The notes beneath the pieces were generated by a model, which had not been told where the DNA came from, ran no database searches, and saw nothing but the letters and a program-made list of their open reading frames with translations. A DNA stretch of 64,000 bases from Leptospira bandrabouensis (lineage in GTDB: Bacteria; Spirochaetota; Leptospiria; Leptospirales; Leptospiraceae): the NCBI RefSeq assembly GCF_004770905.1, contig NZ_RQHT01000014.1, forward strand, positions 496,001 to 560,000, given 5' to 3'. The position numbers were made by a program, and so were the translations under genes. Shown piece by piece: positions 32,905-43,600 of the stretch. The first letter of the stretch is position 1. The number at the start of each line of letters is the position of its first letter.

Positions 32905-34206
32905 ATGAAATCAATTCGGTACCACTTACCTTCCTTTTTTATATGGTTGGTGGTATTTTATTTTTTATCGGAAAGATCTATCTTTCGTTACCTACATATG
33001 GGAGCGGGAGTGGATATTGGTCTTTTTGAAAATTTATTCTATAATTTAGTGCATTTGGGAAGTGCGGTGACTGCCCTAGGTGTGGATGGTAACACTCACC
33101 ATTATTTTGCAGATCATATCAATTGGTTAATATACCCCTTATCCCTGTTATACTATTTGTTTCCGATTATTGAAAGTTTACTGATATTCCAAGCTTTTGT
33201 ATTGAGTCTCCCTATCCTAATTATTCCATTTTACAAAAAAGAAAAAACTTACCAATGGATTTATCCTTTGCTGTATTCACTATTTCTTCCTATCTATTGG
33301 ATCCAAATTTTTGATTTCCATCCTGAAGTTTTATGGATCCCACTATTTTTCTTATTTTTTTACTACTGGATAAAAAAATCAAGATATTGGGTTCTCTATT
33401 TTATTTTGAGTCTTTTAGTAAAAGAAGAATGTGCTTTGGTTTGGATTATGTTTTCTTTAGTATTACTTCGAACAAACCAAAAAGAAAGTTTATTCATTGG
33501 AACTGTATCTTTACTTTATTTTTTGTTTTCTATCTTTCTTTTAAGTAAAATGCAAGATTCTATTTCAAATTTTGCAATGCCAACACATTGGGAACGTTAC
33601 AAAAATCCAATTGCTGCCTTAAAAGATTTACATTTGTTTCCATATCTATTTTTGTTTTTGAATTTACCTTTTTTATTTTTACAATTTAAAAACAAACTAA
33701 TCCTTTGTTTGTTACCCTATCTTTTTTATTCTATCCTTTCTTCTTATGAGGTAAATAAAACACCATTCACTCATCACAGCTTTATTGCCGTTCCCATCCT
33801 AGTCATCAGCTTTATTGAAACTGTAGAAACTTTAAAAATAAAAACAAAATATTTAGTTTTTATCACTTCTCTATTAGTTTCATTTTTTTTATTTCTTTGG
33901 TTTGGCCCCCTTTCCAAAACATATTCTTATAAAAGGGAATTTATGAACCCGGTTTTAACAACAGAAGATGTGATTACACTTCGTAACTTATTGAAAGGTA
34001 AATCCATCGTATCGAATATTCCTCAATACCTCTCTAACCGACACCAAGTTCAGTTATTTTTATCTAACAAAACATATTCGGCAGAATATTTTGTATTTTA
34101 CAAATTCAAAAACCAACCTTCCCCAGTTTTCGTTCCTGCAGGCTACGAGTGGGATATGGAAATAGAAAAACATATTCAAATCTACAAACAAAAGAAAATT
34201 GATTGA
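32905..34206 (+). CDS. DUF2079 multi-pass membrane protein
   Basis: 433 residues from the ATG at 32905 (MKSIRYHLPSFFIW), which lies one base after the preceding stop. It has about nine or ten membrane helices. The N-terminal loop with 'GVDIGLFENLFYNLVH' and 'HHYFADHINWLIYPLSL' matches DUF2079, a family related to GT-C glycosyltransferases with an Asp and His in the first outer loop. A role in lipid-linked sugar transfer is inferred only from that relationship. Confidence 0.82.
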   Translation: MKSIRYHLPSFFIWLVVFYFLSERSIFRYLHMGAGVDIGLFENLFYNLVHLGSAVTALGVDGNTHHYFADHINWLIYPLSLLYYLFPIIESLLIFQAFVLSLPILIIPFYKKEKTYQWIYPLLYSLFLPIYWIQIFDFHPEVLWIPLFFLFFYYWIKKSRYWVLYFILSLLVKEECALVWIMFSLVLLRTNQKESLFIGTVSLLYFLFSIFLLSKMQDSISNFAMPTHWERYKNPIAALKDLHLFPYLFLFLNLPFLFLQFKNKLILCLLPYLFYSILSSYEVNKTPFTHHSFIAVPILVISFIETVETLKIKTKYLVFITSLLVSFFLFLWFGPLSKTYSYKREFMNPVLTTEDVITLRNLLKGKSIVSNIPQYLSNRHQVQLFLSNKTYSAEYFVFYKFKNQPSPVFVPAGYEWDMEIEKHIQIYKQKKID

Positions 34207-34243
34207 TTCGTTTTTATGAATCCATTACACTGAGCAACTGAAA

Positions 34244-34819
34244 ATGCGAATTCTTACCTACACTATACCGTTTCTATTGTTGATTCATTGTTCCGTAGAT
34301 TTACGCCAAGTTCCACCGCCTTCCCCCAATGGAAATATGAGCAGATCACAAACGAACTTGCCTTTAGTGATTGGTAAGTTTGAAATTCTTTCCGCCGATA
34401 GAGGAGTTTATACAGATGCATGGAGAATGGCTTTTAAAGGTCACCTAACATCTTCTGGAATTTTTCAAACTGTAACCACCGAACTTGATCCTAAAACTAC
34501 AACCGATTATTATACAATTGATGTAGAAATGAAAACAGATTTCCAAGACAAATACAATTGGTGGTATACTTGGCCTGCATTGTGGCCACTCACAGGAATA
34601 TGGCCCATCCAATTTAGAGAAGGAGAATATACTGTCGATTTTAAGTATCAATTGTATAAGAATAAATCCCTTATAAAAGAAGAGACCATTACCAAAAAAG
34701 GGAATACAGAAGAATTCCTGTATGGGCTTTACAAAGTCAGAAATTTCCACCGTATGATTGAAGAAACAAATTTAGAAGCTGTTCGAACATGTATCCAAAA
34801 TTTATCAGAATCATTATAA
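34244..34819 (+). CDS. Hypothetical lipoprotein, 191 residues
   Basis: Short signal peptide ending in 'LLIHC', a lipobox. The mature part has a Pro/Ser-rich N-terminus, then a mix of strands and helices with a Trp-rich stretch 'YNWWYTWPALWPLTGIWPI'. No family is recognised. The end overlaps the start of the next lipoprotein gene by 31 bases, an arrangement that suggests coupled translation and joint function. Confidence 0.7.
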   Translation: MRILTYTIPFLLLIHCSVDLRQVPPPSPNGNMSRSQTNLPLVIGKFEILSADRGVYTDAWRMAFKGHLTSSGIFQTVTTELDPKTTTDYYTIDVEMKTDFQDKYNWWYTWPALWPLTGIWPIQFREGEYTVDFKYQLYKNKSLIKEETITKKGNTEEFLYGLYKVRNFHRMIEETNLEAVRTCIQNLSESL

Positions 34820-35151
34820 TTTTAAATTTAACCAGCTTCGTTGGATGTGTGAGTATTCCCTTTAATCCAACAAACCATACAGAAGATTGTTTGGCTTATT
34901 ATTATCAAACCAAAAGGCAAGTAACCGAAGTATTTGATGAAAATGTTTTAACACTTGGATTAGTACTCACTCTTTCCCTCATTCATTCCGCATTGTCACC
35001 TGTTTTTCTTTTACCGATACTCACAACACCTTATATACATTATAAAAATAAAGTGAAAGCAGATGAAATTTTAGACCAATGGAAAAAAGAAAGATGTGGG
35101 GTTGGTGAGTTGAAAAACCAAGAAACTAAAGTCCGTCCAACCGATCTTTAG
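34789..35151 (+). CDS. Hypothetical lipoprotein with a membrane helix, 120 residues
   Basis: The signal peptide ends at 'SFVGC', a lipobox. A second hydrophobic stretch (about residues 52-82) with 'LSPVFLLPILTTPYIH' may be a membrane segment. Cys residues are few. It starts within the preceding gene and ends on a TAG that overlaps the stop of the convergent TolC-family gene by three bases. I cannot name a function. Confidence 0.62.
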   Translation: MYPKFIRIIIILNLTSFVGCVSIPFNPTNHTEDCLAYYYQTKRQVTEVFDENVLTLGLVLTLSLIHSALSPVFLLPILTTPYIHYKNKVKADEILDQWKKERCGVGELKNQETKVRPTDL

Positions 35152-36506
35152 TTGTTCAAAAATTTCATTGTATCTCCCAAAAGCAGACCTATTTGAAGTC
35201 TTAGCTGAATTAGGTCATAGCGGTTTTGGATTTCGTTTCGCATTACATCACGTAGTCGCCTATCGACCGTTTGCAGCTCGATAATAGAAGCAGAACCAGT
35301 TTTGTATGCTTTTTCCATAATTTGATAGTTTTCTTCGGCAATACGTTTGCTTTCTCTCGAAATATCATAAAGTTCCACTAAATTGTTATGTTGTTGGATT
35401 AATTCAAAAAGATACAATCCAGTGTTTTCTCTTAAAAACTGCGATTGGGATTTGGCTAACTTGATTTCTATTTTTGATTTATCAAATTCATTTTTTGACA
35501 ACCATCGATTGAATAATGGAAAACGAAATCCGAAATTTCCACCCACATTATAATCCGCATCCGAGGACCTAGCATAGCGACTAAAATCATTCCTACTATA
35601 ATCGTAAACTTCCATTGAGTTTGCCCAAGTTCCACTCAAACCAGAAAAAGATTCACGGCTAGTTTGATTGTATACATTCACAAAAAAATCAGGTACCCAT
35701 AACTCATTAAACCGAACCATCTTTTGGATTTCTAAAATCTTCACTTGGTTTATGGTTAAAATAATATCAAAGTTTAGATCGGTTAGATTTTTCTCGTATT
35801 CAGCAAGAGTTGTTTCCAAAGGGAGAATTTTATAGTCTCGTTCAGGAATTTGTTTTAAGGCAACATCTTTTAATAGAAACTTTCTTCTGAATATAGATTG
35901 GCTCTTTTGTTGGTCTAATTTTGATTTAATAGCATTGTATTTATAGAAAAAATAATCTACTTTTGAGTTTTGTGTTACTAAGTAAGATTCAATTCCTTGT
36001 TTATATAGTTTTTGCACCGTCTGGAATTGTTTGTCCGCATCTGATTCATTAGAAAAATCATAATCATAAAATGCCAATAGTTTCAAAGTTTCAGCATATT
36101 GAAATGCTTGATCAAATATTTCTTTTTGGTATAAAGCGCGGTATTCTAACAACAATCGCTCATACTCCAATTCTAATATCATATTGGTAAGGACTGTGTT
36201 TCCTTGGTCTTGAAAGTTCCAATTTAAATTTAAACTAGTATTCCAGCCTTTTCTATTATATCCATCTCCACGCAAAGCTTCAAAAAAAGGAGAATGTTCT
36301 AAATTAACAGATGGTAAATAACGTAAATTTTTGGAATCAATATCCACTTTTTTACGTTCAATTTCCATTTCTTTCAATTTTAATTCGTACGACTTCTCAC
36401 CAACTAACTTAGGCAAGTCGTAAAAATCTACAGTTTCCGAATACAAACCGGAAACTAAAGAACATAATAAAAAATTAAAAATTATATATAGATAAAAACG
36501 AACCAC
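35148..36506 (-). CDS. TolC-family outer-membrane efflux protein
   Basis: 452 residues, typical size. A signal peptide ('FNFLLCSLVSGLYS') precedes a long helical body with the OEP pattern, for example 'NLRYLPSVNLEHSPF' in the first repeat and 'FGFRFPLFNRWLSKNEFDKS' in the second. It should form the trimeric outer-membrane channel. It is the last gene of the operon with the two ABC transporters and the HlyD protein, only 8 bases after the second ABC gene, so it is the likely exit duct of that machine. Confidence 0.87.
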   Translation of the reverse strand: MVRFYLYIIFNFLLCSLVSGLYSETVDFYDLPKLVGEKSYELKLKEMEIERKKVDIDSKNLRYLPSVNLEHSPFFEALRGDGYNRKGWNTSLNLNWNFQDQGNTVLTNMILELEYERLLLEYRALYQKEIFDQAFQYAETLKLLAFYDYDFSNESDADKQFQTVQKLYKQGIESYLVTQNSKVDYFFYKYNAIKSKLDQQKSQSIFRRKFLLKDVALKQIPERDYKILPLETTLAEYEKNLTDLNFDIILTINQVKILEIQKMVRFNELWVPDFFVNVYNQTSRESFSGLSGTWANSMEVYDYSRNDFSRYARSSDADYNVGGNFGFRFPLFNRWLSKNEFDKSKIEIKLAKSQSQFLRENTGLYLFELIQQHNNLVELYDISRESKRIAEENYQIMEKAYKTGSASIIELQTVDRRLRDVMRNEIQNRYDLIQLRLQIGLLLGDTMKFLNN

Positions 36507-36514
36507 TATGTCAA

Positions 36515-39500
36515 TTATCGGATCGCTTCCTGTTTAGAATGAAGTAATTGGTAAATTCCTCTCTTAGAAAGTAAGTCGCGATGAGTTCCTTTACTTTCCA
36601 ATTTACCACGTTCCAATACAAAAATTTGATCGTAATTGCGGATTGTATCTAATCTATGTGCGACAGTGATGATAGTCGCACCAGCAAAAACAGTATTTAT
36701 ATGAGACAGAATTCTTGCTTCCGTTTCCTTATCCAAAGAAGCTGTAGGTTCGTCCAACAACAAAAGACTTGGTTTTTGCAAAAATAACCGAGCCAACGAT
36801 AACCTTTGTTTTTGACCTCCAGAAAATACGAATCCTTTTTCGGATATTTCGGTATCATAACCAAGCGGGAGTTTAACGATATCATCATGTATACAGGCAA
36901 GTTTTGCGGCTTCCACTACTTCACTAAGAGTTGCATCTGGTTTGGTGATCGAAATATTTTCACGAACCGTTCCTGAAATTAAAGGATTCTCTTGAAAGAT
37001 AACTCCAATTTTAGTTCGCAAACTGGGAAGCCAAATCTCATTCAATGAGACTTCATCAATAATAACCTCACCATCTTTCGGTTGATACAATCCTAATATT
37101 AATTTTAAAATAGTGGATTTACCACTTCCACTTCGACCAACAAAAGCAACTTTTTTACCAGCCTTTATTGTTAATGATAAATTACGGATACCAGATTCAG
37201 GTTTAAGAGTATCATAAGAAAAACTCAAATTCTTAAATTCGATGTTACCTTTAACTTCTGGAAGATCCACCTTAAATAGATTATCCTTATCGGTGATTTC
37301 ACTATCCAGAGATTCAAAGCTTCTAAGCCGATTCCAAGATATATTTGCCTTTTGAAATTTCAAAAAGTCATCATACAAAGAAACAATTGGATTACGAATA
37401 TATGCAACTAAACCTACGATCGCATATAAAGTGCCAAGTGTCATTTGATCTTTAAGAATTAAAATACTACCAACTAACATAACGATCACAACCGTTATCT
37501 GTTTGAAAAATTCTGTATTCGTAAAAAGTAAATTGGAATAAAATAATTTTTTCCCTTCCGAATTCAATTGAGAGGTAAGTCGTTTTTCAAAATCCCAACG
37601 ATGTGAATAAGTTGCACCCAAATTTTTGATAGTCTCAAATCCATTTATAGTTTCGATAAAATAACTTAGCGTTTCCGATTTCTTCAACGATTCTTTCTTT
37701 GTTTCTTCGACTATCTTAGGCGTTAATGCACGTAAAACCAAAATCTCTGGAAGAATTAACAAAACTATAATCACAAGTAATAATGGAGATAGAAAAAGAA
37801 AAATTACAAAGACAATAGAGCTAAAAAGTAAATCAAAGAATTTCATTGCTCCTTGGTCAGAAAAAAAAGAAATAACAGATTCAATTTCCTCCCAACGATT
37901 TAAAATTTCCCCTTTCCTGTTCCTCTCAAAGAAAGAAATAGGTAAAGATATTAATTTTACTAAAAACCGAATAGCAATGGTTTGATTGACTCGATTGCTT
38001 GTAAAAAAAATTACATTCGATCTGAAATAAGCAAGAAAGGATTGAGAAAAACTAAGTAAAACTACAGCAAAAATTACTGGAATAAAAAATTCTTTGTTCT
38101 CTTGCAACAAAACTGCATCGATCAGATATAAATTTACTAAAGGAATAAAAATTTCTAATCCTTTAATCACAAAACTTGCAACGATACCTGCTTTTAAATA
38201 TTTGCTAGCTGGTAGAAAATACTCTGCGAGTCCAGAAAAGAACCGATTTTTAAGTTCCCATTTAGATTCAGGTTTAATTTTGGGAATAAAATAAATAACG
38301 ATATCGGAAGATTTCTGCTCCCATTCCTCACGGGAAAGATTTACCTCTCCATATTCTGGATCAAAAATAAGGACTCTTTTTTTCTCAAAGGATTTTAATA
38401 TTACGTATCTTGAATTTTCAATAAACCCAATCGTTGGAATATTATTTAGTTCAGATTCATGATCTCTCCAGTTAACAAAATAACATTCTCCTTTATTTTC
38501 TCCAAAACTACTTTTCCAATGGTTTGGTCTAATATCCGGATCAAAGTCAGGAAAAGTAGGATCTGCATCATAATCGGCAAACGAATATCCCCAATATCGA
38601 AGAATCATTTTGCGACAGGCATCACCAGACTGAGCTTTACCGTCTTGAAACAAAAATGGAAATCGAATCTGATTTCTAATTGGTGGTTGAAATTTTTGTT
38701 TCGGTAAAAAATGAAACTTGTCTGCTTCATAAATTAATAAAGTTTCAATAGTATCTTCTTCAGAACCATCACCTAAGTTTAGTTTTCTTTCGCTCATAAT
38801 CGAACGAATGGTAATCAATAAACTTTCTGATTTTTCAAAGAATTCCACTGCATCTTTTGAGGAAAGTTCATATACAAAACTATCCTCAACTGCTGTAACA
38901 GTTGCATTTCTTGCTTTTTTTTCCAATACCCCCATTTCACCTAATACGGAGCCTGCTTCAACAAATGAAAAATAATCTTTTTGCCAAGTAGATTTGGTGA
39001 CTTTGAATCTTCCAGAACGAATAAAAAATAATGAAGAACTTTTAGTTCCTTCCTTTATCAAAATTTGACCCGATGGAATCTTCCGCTTTATAAGTATTTT
39101 ACATAATTCTTGAATTTCGGAATGAGAAAGTTTTCTGAAATAGGGATGAATTCTTAATTCATCACGAAGTTGGACGTTTTCCTTGTATTCATTCCATATT
39201 TTTTTTCTGATGGAATCCGACTCAATGAATTTTAAGAATTGAAGTTGAGGTAATACCCGAACTCTAGAACTTTCTTCTACTTGAAAAATTTGTTTTTTTA
39301 ACGAATCCGAAGAGAACTCACTGATTCCATAAAATGCCCCTTCCGTTAAGGTCTTTATTAAAAGTTCTTTTTGATTTATCTTTAATTTTACCTGAACTCT
39401 TCCCGTTTCTACAATTAAGAGTGGAGTAGGTTCGAATTCATTACCACCTATTCTATCATTTGCAACAAGAGATCTAAATTCAAATAAACTTAGAATTTTT

Positions 39501-39580
39501 TTTAAATCATTCGAACTGAGTTTGGATAAAAACTCATCCTCAGTAAATGATTTAGGTATTTCTTGTATCTTATTTTTCAA
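36515..39580 (-). CDS. cNMP-domain type I secretion-like ABC transporter (second copy)
   Basis: 1021 residues. Domains in order: a degenerate cyclic-nucleotide-binding-like domain (about 10-125); a second with the phosphate-binding cassette 'GEMGVLEKKARNATVTA' (about 135-265); a C39-like domain (about 305-450) with 'QSGDACRKMILRYWG' and 'FDPEYG' but Arg-Tyr in place of the catalytic His; a membrane domain with about six helices (455-740); and an ATPase with Walker A 'GRSGSGKSTIL', 'FSGGQKQRLSLARL' and 'LLLLDEPTASLDKET'. The peptidase-like domain is probably inactive and may bind cargo as in HlyB. Cyclic-nucleotide control is inferred. It lies three bases after hlyD. Anabaena HetC has a related arrangement. 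Confidence 0.88.
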   Translation of the reverse strand: MKNKIQEIPKSFTEDEFLSKLSSNDLKKILSLFEFRSLVANDRIGGNEFEPTPLLIVETGRVQVKLKINQKELLIKTLTEGAFYGISEFSSDSLKKQIFQVEESSRVRVLPQLQFLKFIESDSIRKKIWNEYKENVQLRDELRIHPYFRKLSHSEIQELCKILIKRKIPSGQILIKEGTKSSSLFFIRSGRFKVTKSTWQKDYFSFVEAGSVLGEMGVLEKKARNATVTAVEDSFVYELSSKDAVEFFEKSESLLITIRSIMSERKLNLGDGSEEDTIETLLIYEADKFHFLPKQKFQPPIRNQIRFPFLFQDGKAQSGDACRKMILRYWGYSFADYDADPTFPDFDPDIRPNHWKSSFGENKGECYFVNWRDHESELNNIPTIGFIENSRYVILKSFEKKRVLIFDPEYGEVNLSREEWEQKSSDIVIYFIPKIKPESKWELKNRFFSGLAEYFLPASKYLKAGIVASFVIKGLEIFIPLVNLYLIDAVLLQENKEFFIPVIFAVVLLSFSQSFLAYFRSNVIFFTSNRVNQTIAIRFLVKLISLPISFFERNRKGEILNRWEEIESVISFFSDQGAMKFFDLLFSSIVFVIFLFLSPLLLVIIVLLILPEILVLRALTPKIVEETKKESLKKSETLSYFIETINGFETIKNLGATYSHRWDFEKRLTSQLNSEGKKLFYSNLLFTNTEFFKQITVVIVMLVGSILILKDQMTLGTLYAIVGLVAYIRNPIVSLYDDFLKFQKANISWNRLRSFESLDSEITDKDNLFKVDLPEVKGNIEFKNLSFSYDTLKPESGIRNLSLTIKAGKKVAFVGRSGSGKSTILKLILGLYQPKDGEVIIDEVSLNEIWLPSLRTKIGVIFQENPLISGTVRENISITKPDATLSEVVEAAKLACIHDDIVKLPLGYDTEISEKGFVFSGGQKQRLSLARLFLQKPSLLLLDEPTASLDKETEARILSHINTVFAGATIITVAHRLDTIRNYDQIFVLERGKLESKGTHRDLLSKRGIYQLLHSKQEAIR

Positions 39581-39582
39581 TT

Positions 39583-40686
39583 CTAATTCCTAGGATCAGC
39601 AAAACGAAATAATATTTGATATATACTTTTTCTATCTATTACGATATCTGCAACGACCTTCAAACCAGGAAACAATTTGAATTCTTTTCCATCTTGATTC
39701 AAATCTTGTGTTCCTAATATTAAAATTACAGAAAAAGAATCCTTTTCCTTTGTATTAGGAATAATTTGTGAAACAGTTCCTTCCACTACGCCAAAATCGT
39801 TTTGATGGAATGCTTTTACTTTAATTACTGATGATAAACCTACTCGAACCGCACCAATATCTTTACTACTAACTTCCACAATCGCTTCTAATGGTTGGCC
39901 TTCTTCCATTAAAGATGCCACTGTCTGTCCACGAATAATATTTTGCCCTACGTTATTTACAGAAAGTTCACCAATGATACCGGAAAAAGGCATTCGAATA
40001 ATTGCATTTGCTACTCTTTCTCTTTTTAATTTTGTATCACCTCTAAGACTAGAGATTGTGTTTTCTTCTCTTTGAATTTCGTCTTTTAAATTTCCAAACT
40101 CTTCATTAAACTCTAATAAACTTTGGTCATATATAAACTTGGCTCCAACTCCATTTTGAAAGTCCATATATGCTTTTTTTAAACTAACAAATTTGTTTAG
40201 GACTCCACCTGACAACGCAGAACCAGAATTATTTTCTAAATTATAAGCTAAGTTTTTTAAAATTTTTTCTGCTTCTTTTTTATTTCTAACTAAACGTTGT
40301 AATTTTTTTTCCTCATAATCCAAGTTATTCGTATCTTTCGATAACTCAATTTGTTGTTCTGAAAATTCTAACTCCATAATGGGATCTCCTTTTTTAAGAA
40401 AATCCCCTGATTTTACATATAAATTTGTGAGTGTTCCAGTTTCTAAAGCTTCCACCACATGATAGTTTCCTTTCGGTCGAATTGATCCTGTAGCTTGTAC
40501 AACAACATCAACCTTTCCAAAAACTAAGAACAATACAAAACAAACAAAAAAAGCAGAAATTAAATAGATCCCCTTCCTCTCCCAGTTTGGTGCAGGATGT
40601 TTTAATAATTCATCATAATAAGATGCAGAATGTCTTGATTCCCAATTAGAATCAGTCTCTTTTATATTTTTAAATTTTTTAAACAT
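39583..40686 (-). CDS. HlyD-family membrane fusion protein
   Basis: About 367 residues from the ATG at 40686 (MFKKFKNIKE); an in-frame start at 40701 also exists. A membrane helix near residues 43-65 is followed by the lipoyl-type segment 'GSIRPKGNYHVVEALETGTL', a coiled-coil hairpin of about 120 residues, and a second lipoyl half 'IIRMPFSGIIGELSVNNVGQ'. The C-terminus has beta-barrel-type strands ending 'IDRKSIYQILF'. It overlaps the first ABC gene by 8 bases and links the ABC pair to TolC. Confidence 0.88.
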   Translation of the reverse strand: MFKKFKNIKETDSNWESRHSASYYDELLKHPAPNWERKGIYLISAFFVCFVLFLVFGKVDVVVQATGSIRPKGNYHVVEALETGTLTNLYVKSGDFLKKGDPIMELEFSEQQIELSKDTNNLDYEEKKLQRLVRNKKEAEKILKNLAYNLENNSGSALSGGVLNKFVSLKKAYMDFQNGVGAKFIYDQSLLEFNEEFGNLKDEIQREENTISSLRGDTKLKRERVANAIIRMPFSGIIGELSVNNVGQNIIRGQTVASLMEEGQPLEAIVEVSSKDIGAVRVGLSSVIKVKAFHQNDFGVVEGTVSQIIPNTKEKDSFSVILILGTQDLNQDGKEFKLFPGLKVVADIVIDRKSIYQILFRFADPRN

Positions 40687-43600
40687 CTTTTTCCCCTTCA
40701 CTTAAAGTTGGGAATAAGTGATAATAAAATCCTTTTGTTGTAATTAATTCAGCATGAGTTCCCATCTCGACAATCCGCCCTTCATCCAACACTATTATTT
40801 TGTCAGCACTGACTGTACTATGTAGTCTATGTGAGATTTGAATCACAGTTCTATCTTGAAATACTGTTTCCCATTGTGATTGGATATGTGATTCTGTTTC
40901 AGAATCTAAAGCAGAAGTTGGTTCATCCAAAAATAAAATGCTCGGATTTGTTACAAGAGCTCTTGCAATTGCCAAACGCTGCTTCTGACCTCCAGAAAGT
41001 CCTATTCCTGATTCTCCAATTTTTGTTTCATATTTCATTGGAAACCTTTCAACAAAATGGTCAACCGATGCTAACTTTGCACCAGCTAACAAAGATTCTT
41101 TATTCAAGGATGGATTTTTTTTAGATAAATTTTCTGAAATACTCCCAGAAAAAAGGATTGGGTGTTGTTCTACCGCACCAAATTGGATTCTAACTTCTTC
41201 AGGATCCAATGTGGATAAATCAAAAGAATCAAAAAATACTTTTCCTTTGGTCGGAGTTAACGTTCCCATCATAATTCTCATTAAAGTGGATTTACCGCAA
41301 CCACTTCGCCCTACAATCGCTATCTTTTCACCAGCTTCGATTTCTAAATGGATATCTGATAGAATTTCAGGACTCGTTTCTGAATATTTAAAACTAATAT
41401 GATCTAAAGTAATTTTTCCAGATAACCTTGGTAGTTCACCAAACGGACGTTGGCTGACAATTTCCCCTGGTAATGAATATATTTCTGTTAACCGCATCCG
41501 TGACTCTCTTAGTTCACTTAGATCTTCATACAAATGACAAAACCGAACAATCGGCTCCATAAGAAGAGAGTATAATACTAAAAAAGCTAAAAAACTTCCA
41601 AGTGAAAGTGATTCATCCAGAACATCGCTAACACCAAAGGTAATCACGGCGATAAGTCCAATTTGTTCAAAAAACTTACTCATCAATTGCAAAACATGAA
41701 CCCGTTTTCCCACTCGCAGATTGGTAAGGATGGTTCTTGCAATTTCATTGAGTCCTTTAGAAAGATATCGACTTTCCATTGCTGACGATTTTATGAGTGG
41801 CATTCCAGCAAACAATGACAAGAAAAAGGTAGTTGTTTTCTTTTTAGATTCAAAACTATGTTTTTGTAATTTTTTGATTTTTGCCCCAGACCTTACAACG
41901 AACAACGAATAAACGATTACAAACAGTATGCCTATAAAAGATAAGCTACTATCTAAACGAAATAAAATAAAAAGATAAATTGGCAAAGTCACCAAATCTA
42001 AAATCAAAAACAAACCAGACCTTTGCGTAATTTCTAAGATCTTCTGGTTTTCTTTTAACCTTTGCGTAAAATCACCAGTTTCAAATTTTCTAAATTCGGG
42101 TAAGGTAAGATTGAGTATATGTTGGAAAAATCTAACAAAATAGTTATACTCCAGACTTTGCATAAGTCCGATTGAAATCAGGTTTTTAAATAAAGAGAAT
42201 AATGTTTGAAAAAAGATAGAAATACCGACTCCAGTCACTAAGGTGAACAAAAAATTTCTGTCTGAAAAAACCAATACTTGGTCCACCACCTGACGAATCA
42301 GATACGGCAATGATAAAGTTAAGATGGCAGAAAGTATCGTTGCCACCAAAATCCAACGAATTTCAGTACGTTTCGGGCTAAACAAAGTTCGGAGTTCTTT
42401 AAAAAAACTAATCAAACTGACATCAGCAGACATTGTTGCCGGTGCCGGAGAAAATTGTAATACAACTCCATCCCATATTTGCAGAAACTCTGAAATGGGA
42501 AGTTCGTAAACGCCCTTGATAGGATGCGAGATAAGGACTGCATCTAATTCCGAGTCATACAAATACAACAAACAAGGAACACTTTCGTCATCGGTAATAA
42601 AAACAGGATTTTCTAATTCGATCAATTGTTCTTGTGACAAATGTTGTTGTTTGGTTAAGAATCCTAACTTCTCTAATTCAATTGCTAATTCAAAAATTCC
42701 GGGAACAATATTTCGATTTAATTCATTTTTAATTCTTATTTTCCAATTGTTAGGAAGAGATTTATCATAGGTTCGAAGGGAAAGTTCGCTACATACAAGT
42801 CCCACTAAGGTGAGTTGGTCAGTTGTAACCTGTTCAATATATTTTTTTTTAGTTCCCTTTCTAATTTCGAATCGCTTCGAAACAAAGGGTCGGATTGTGT
42901 TCTCTTCTTTTTCTTTTGCCTTGTATGTCGAATAACGCAGTAAACGTGATTGAACAATTTCTTCTAACTTGTTCCCTTTTTCAACTCCAATTACCTTACG
43001 GAAAATAGAACCAGGAATTTTATATAAATCGGAATCTTCTGAAGCAACAGCACTCGCCAATCGTTTCTGTTGTTTGAATATAGCAATTTCACCTAGAATA
43101 TCTCCCGACCGCATAATGGAGATTATTTTCCTTGGATTTTCTGTTCTGATCTGAATTTTTCCAGATCGAACAATATAAGCGGCATCTCCCTCTTCACCTT
43201 CTGCAAAAATAAAATCCCCTTGAGTTACTTTTACTAACTGAATGGACTTAAGTATAAGTTTAATCTCTTCAGGAGAAAGTTCCTCAAAAAAACTAAGTTT
43301 ACGAACATAATGAAACTTTTCTTGTTCTTCTTCTCTATGTTTTGCTTTTTCCGCAATTTCTGGATGAGATTCAACTAACTTTAAAAAACGAGAGGCCGGG
43401 AGTAATAAAACGATAGAAGGCTCTAGTGCATAATAATCATGTTTAGAAGGGGTTTTGGTGAGTGTAATTCTTTCTCCTATCGATTCGCCAACTTCAACAA
43501 ATGCATACCTCCCTAAACTTAGGTCTTGTTTGTTTTGTTTCATTCCAAATCGACCAGTTAATACAAAATGTATGTATTCAGGTAATTCATTGGCTTTGAT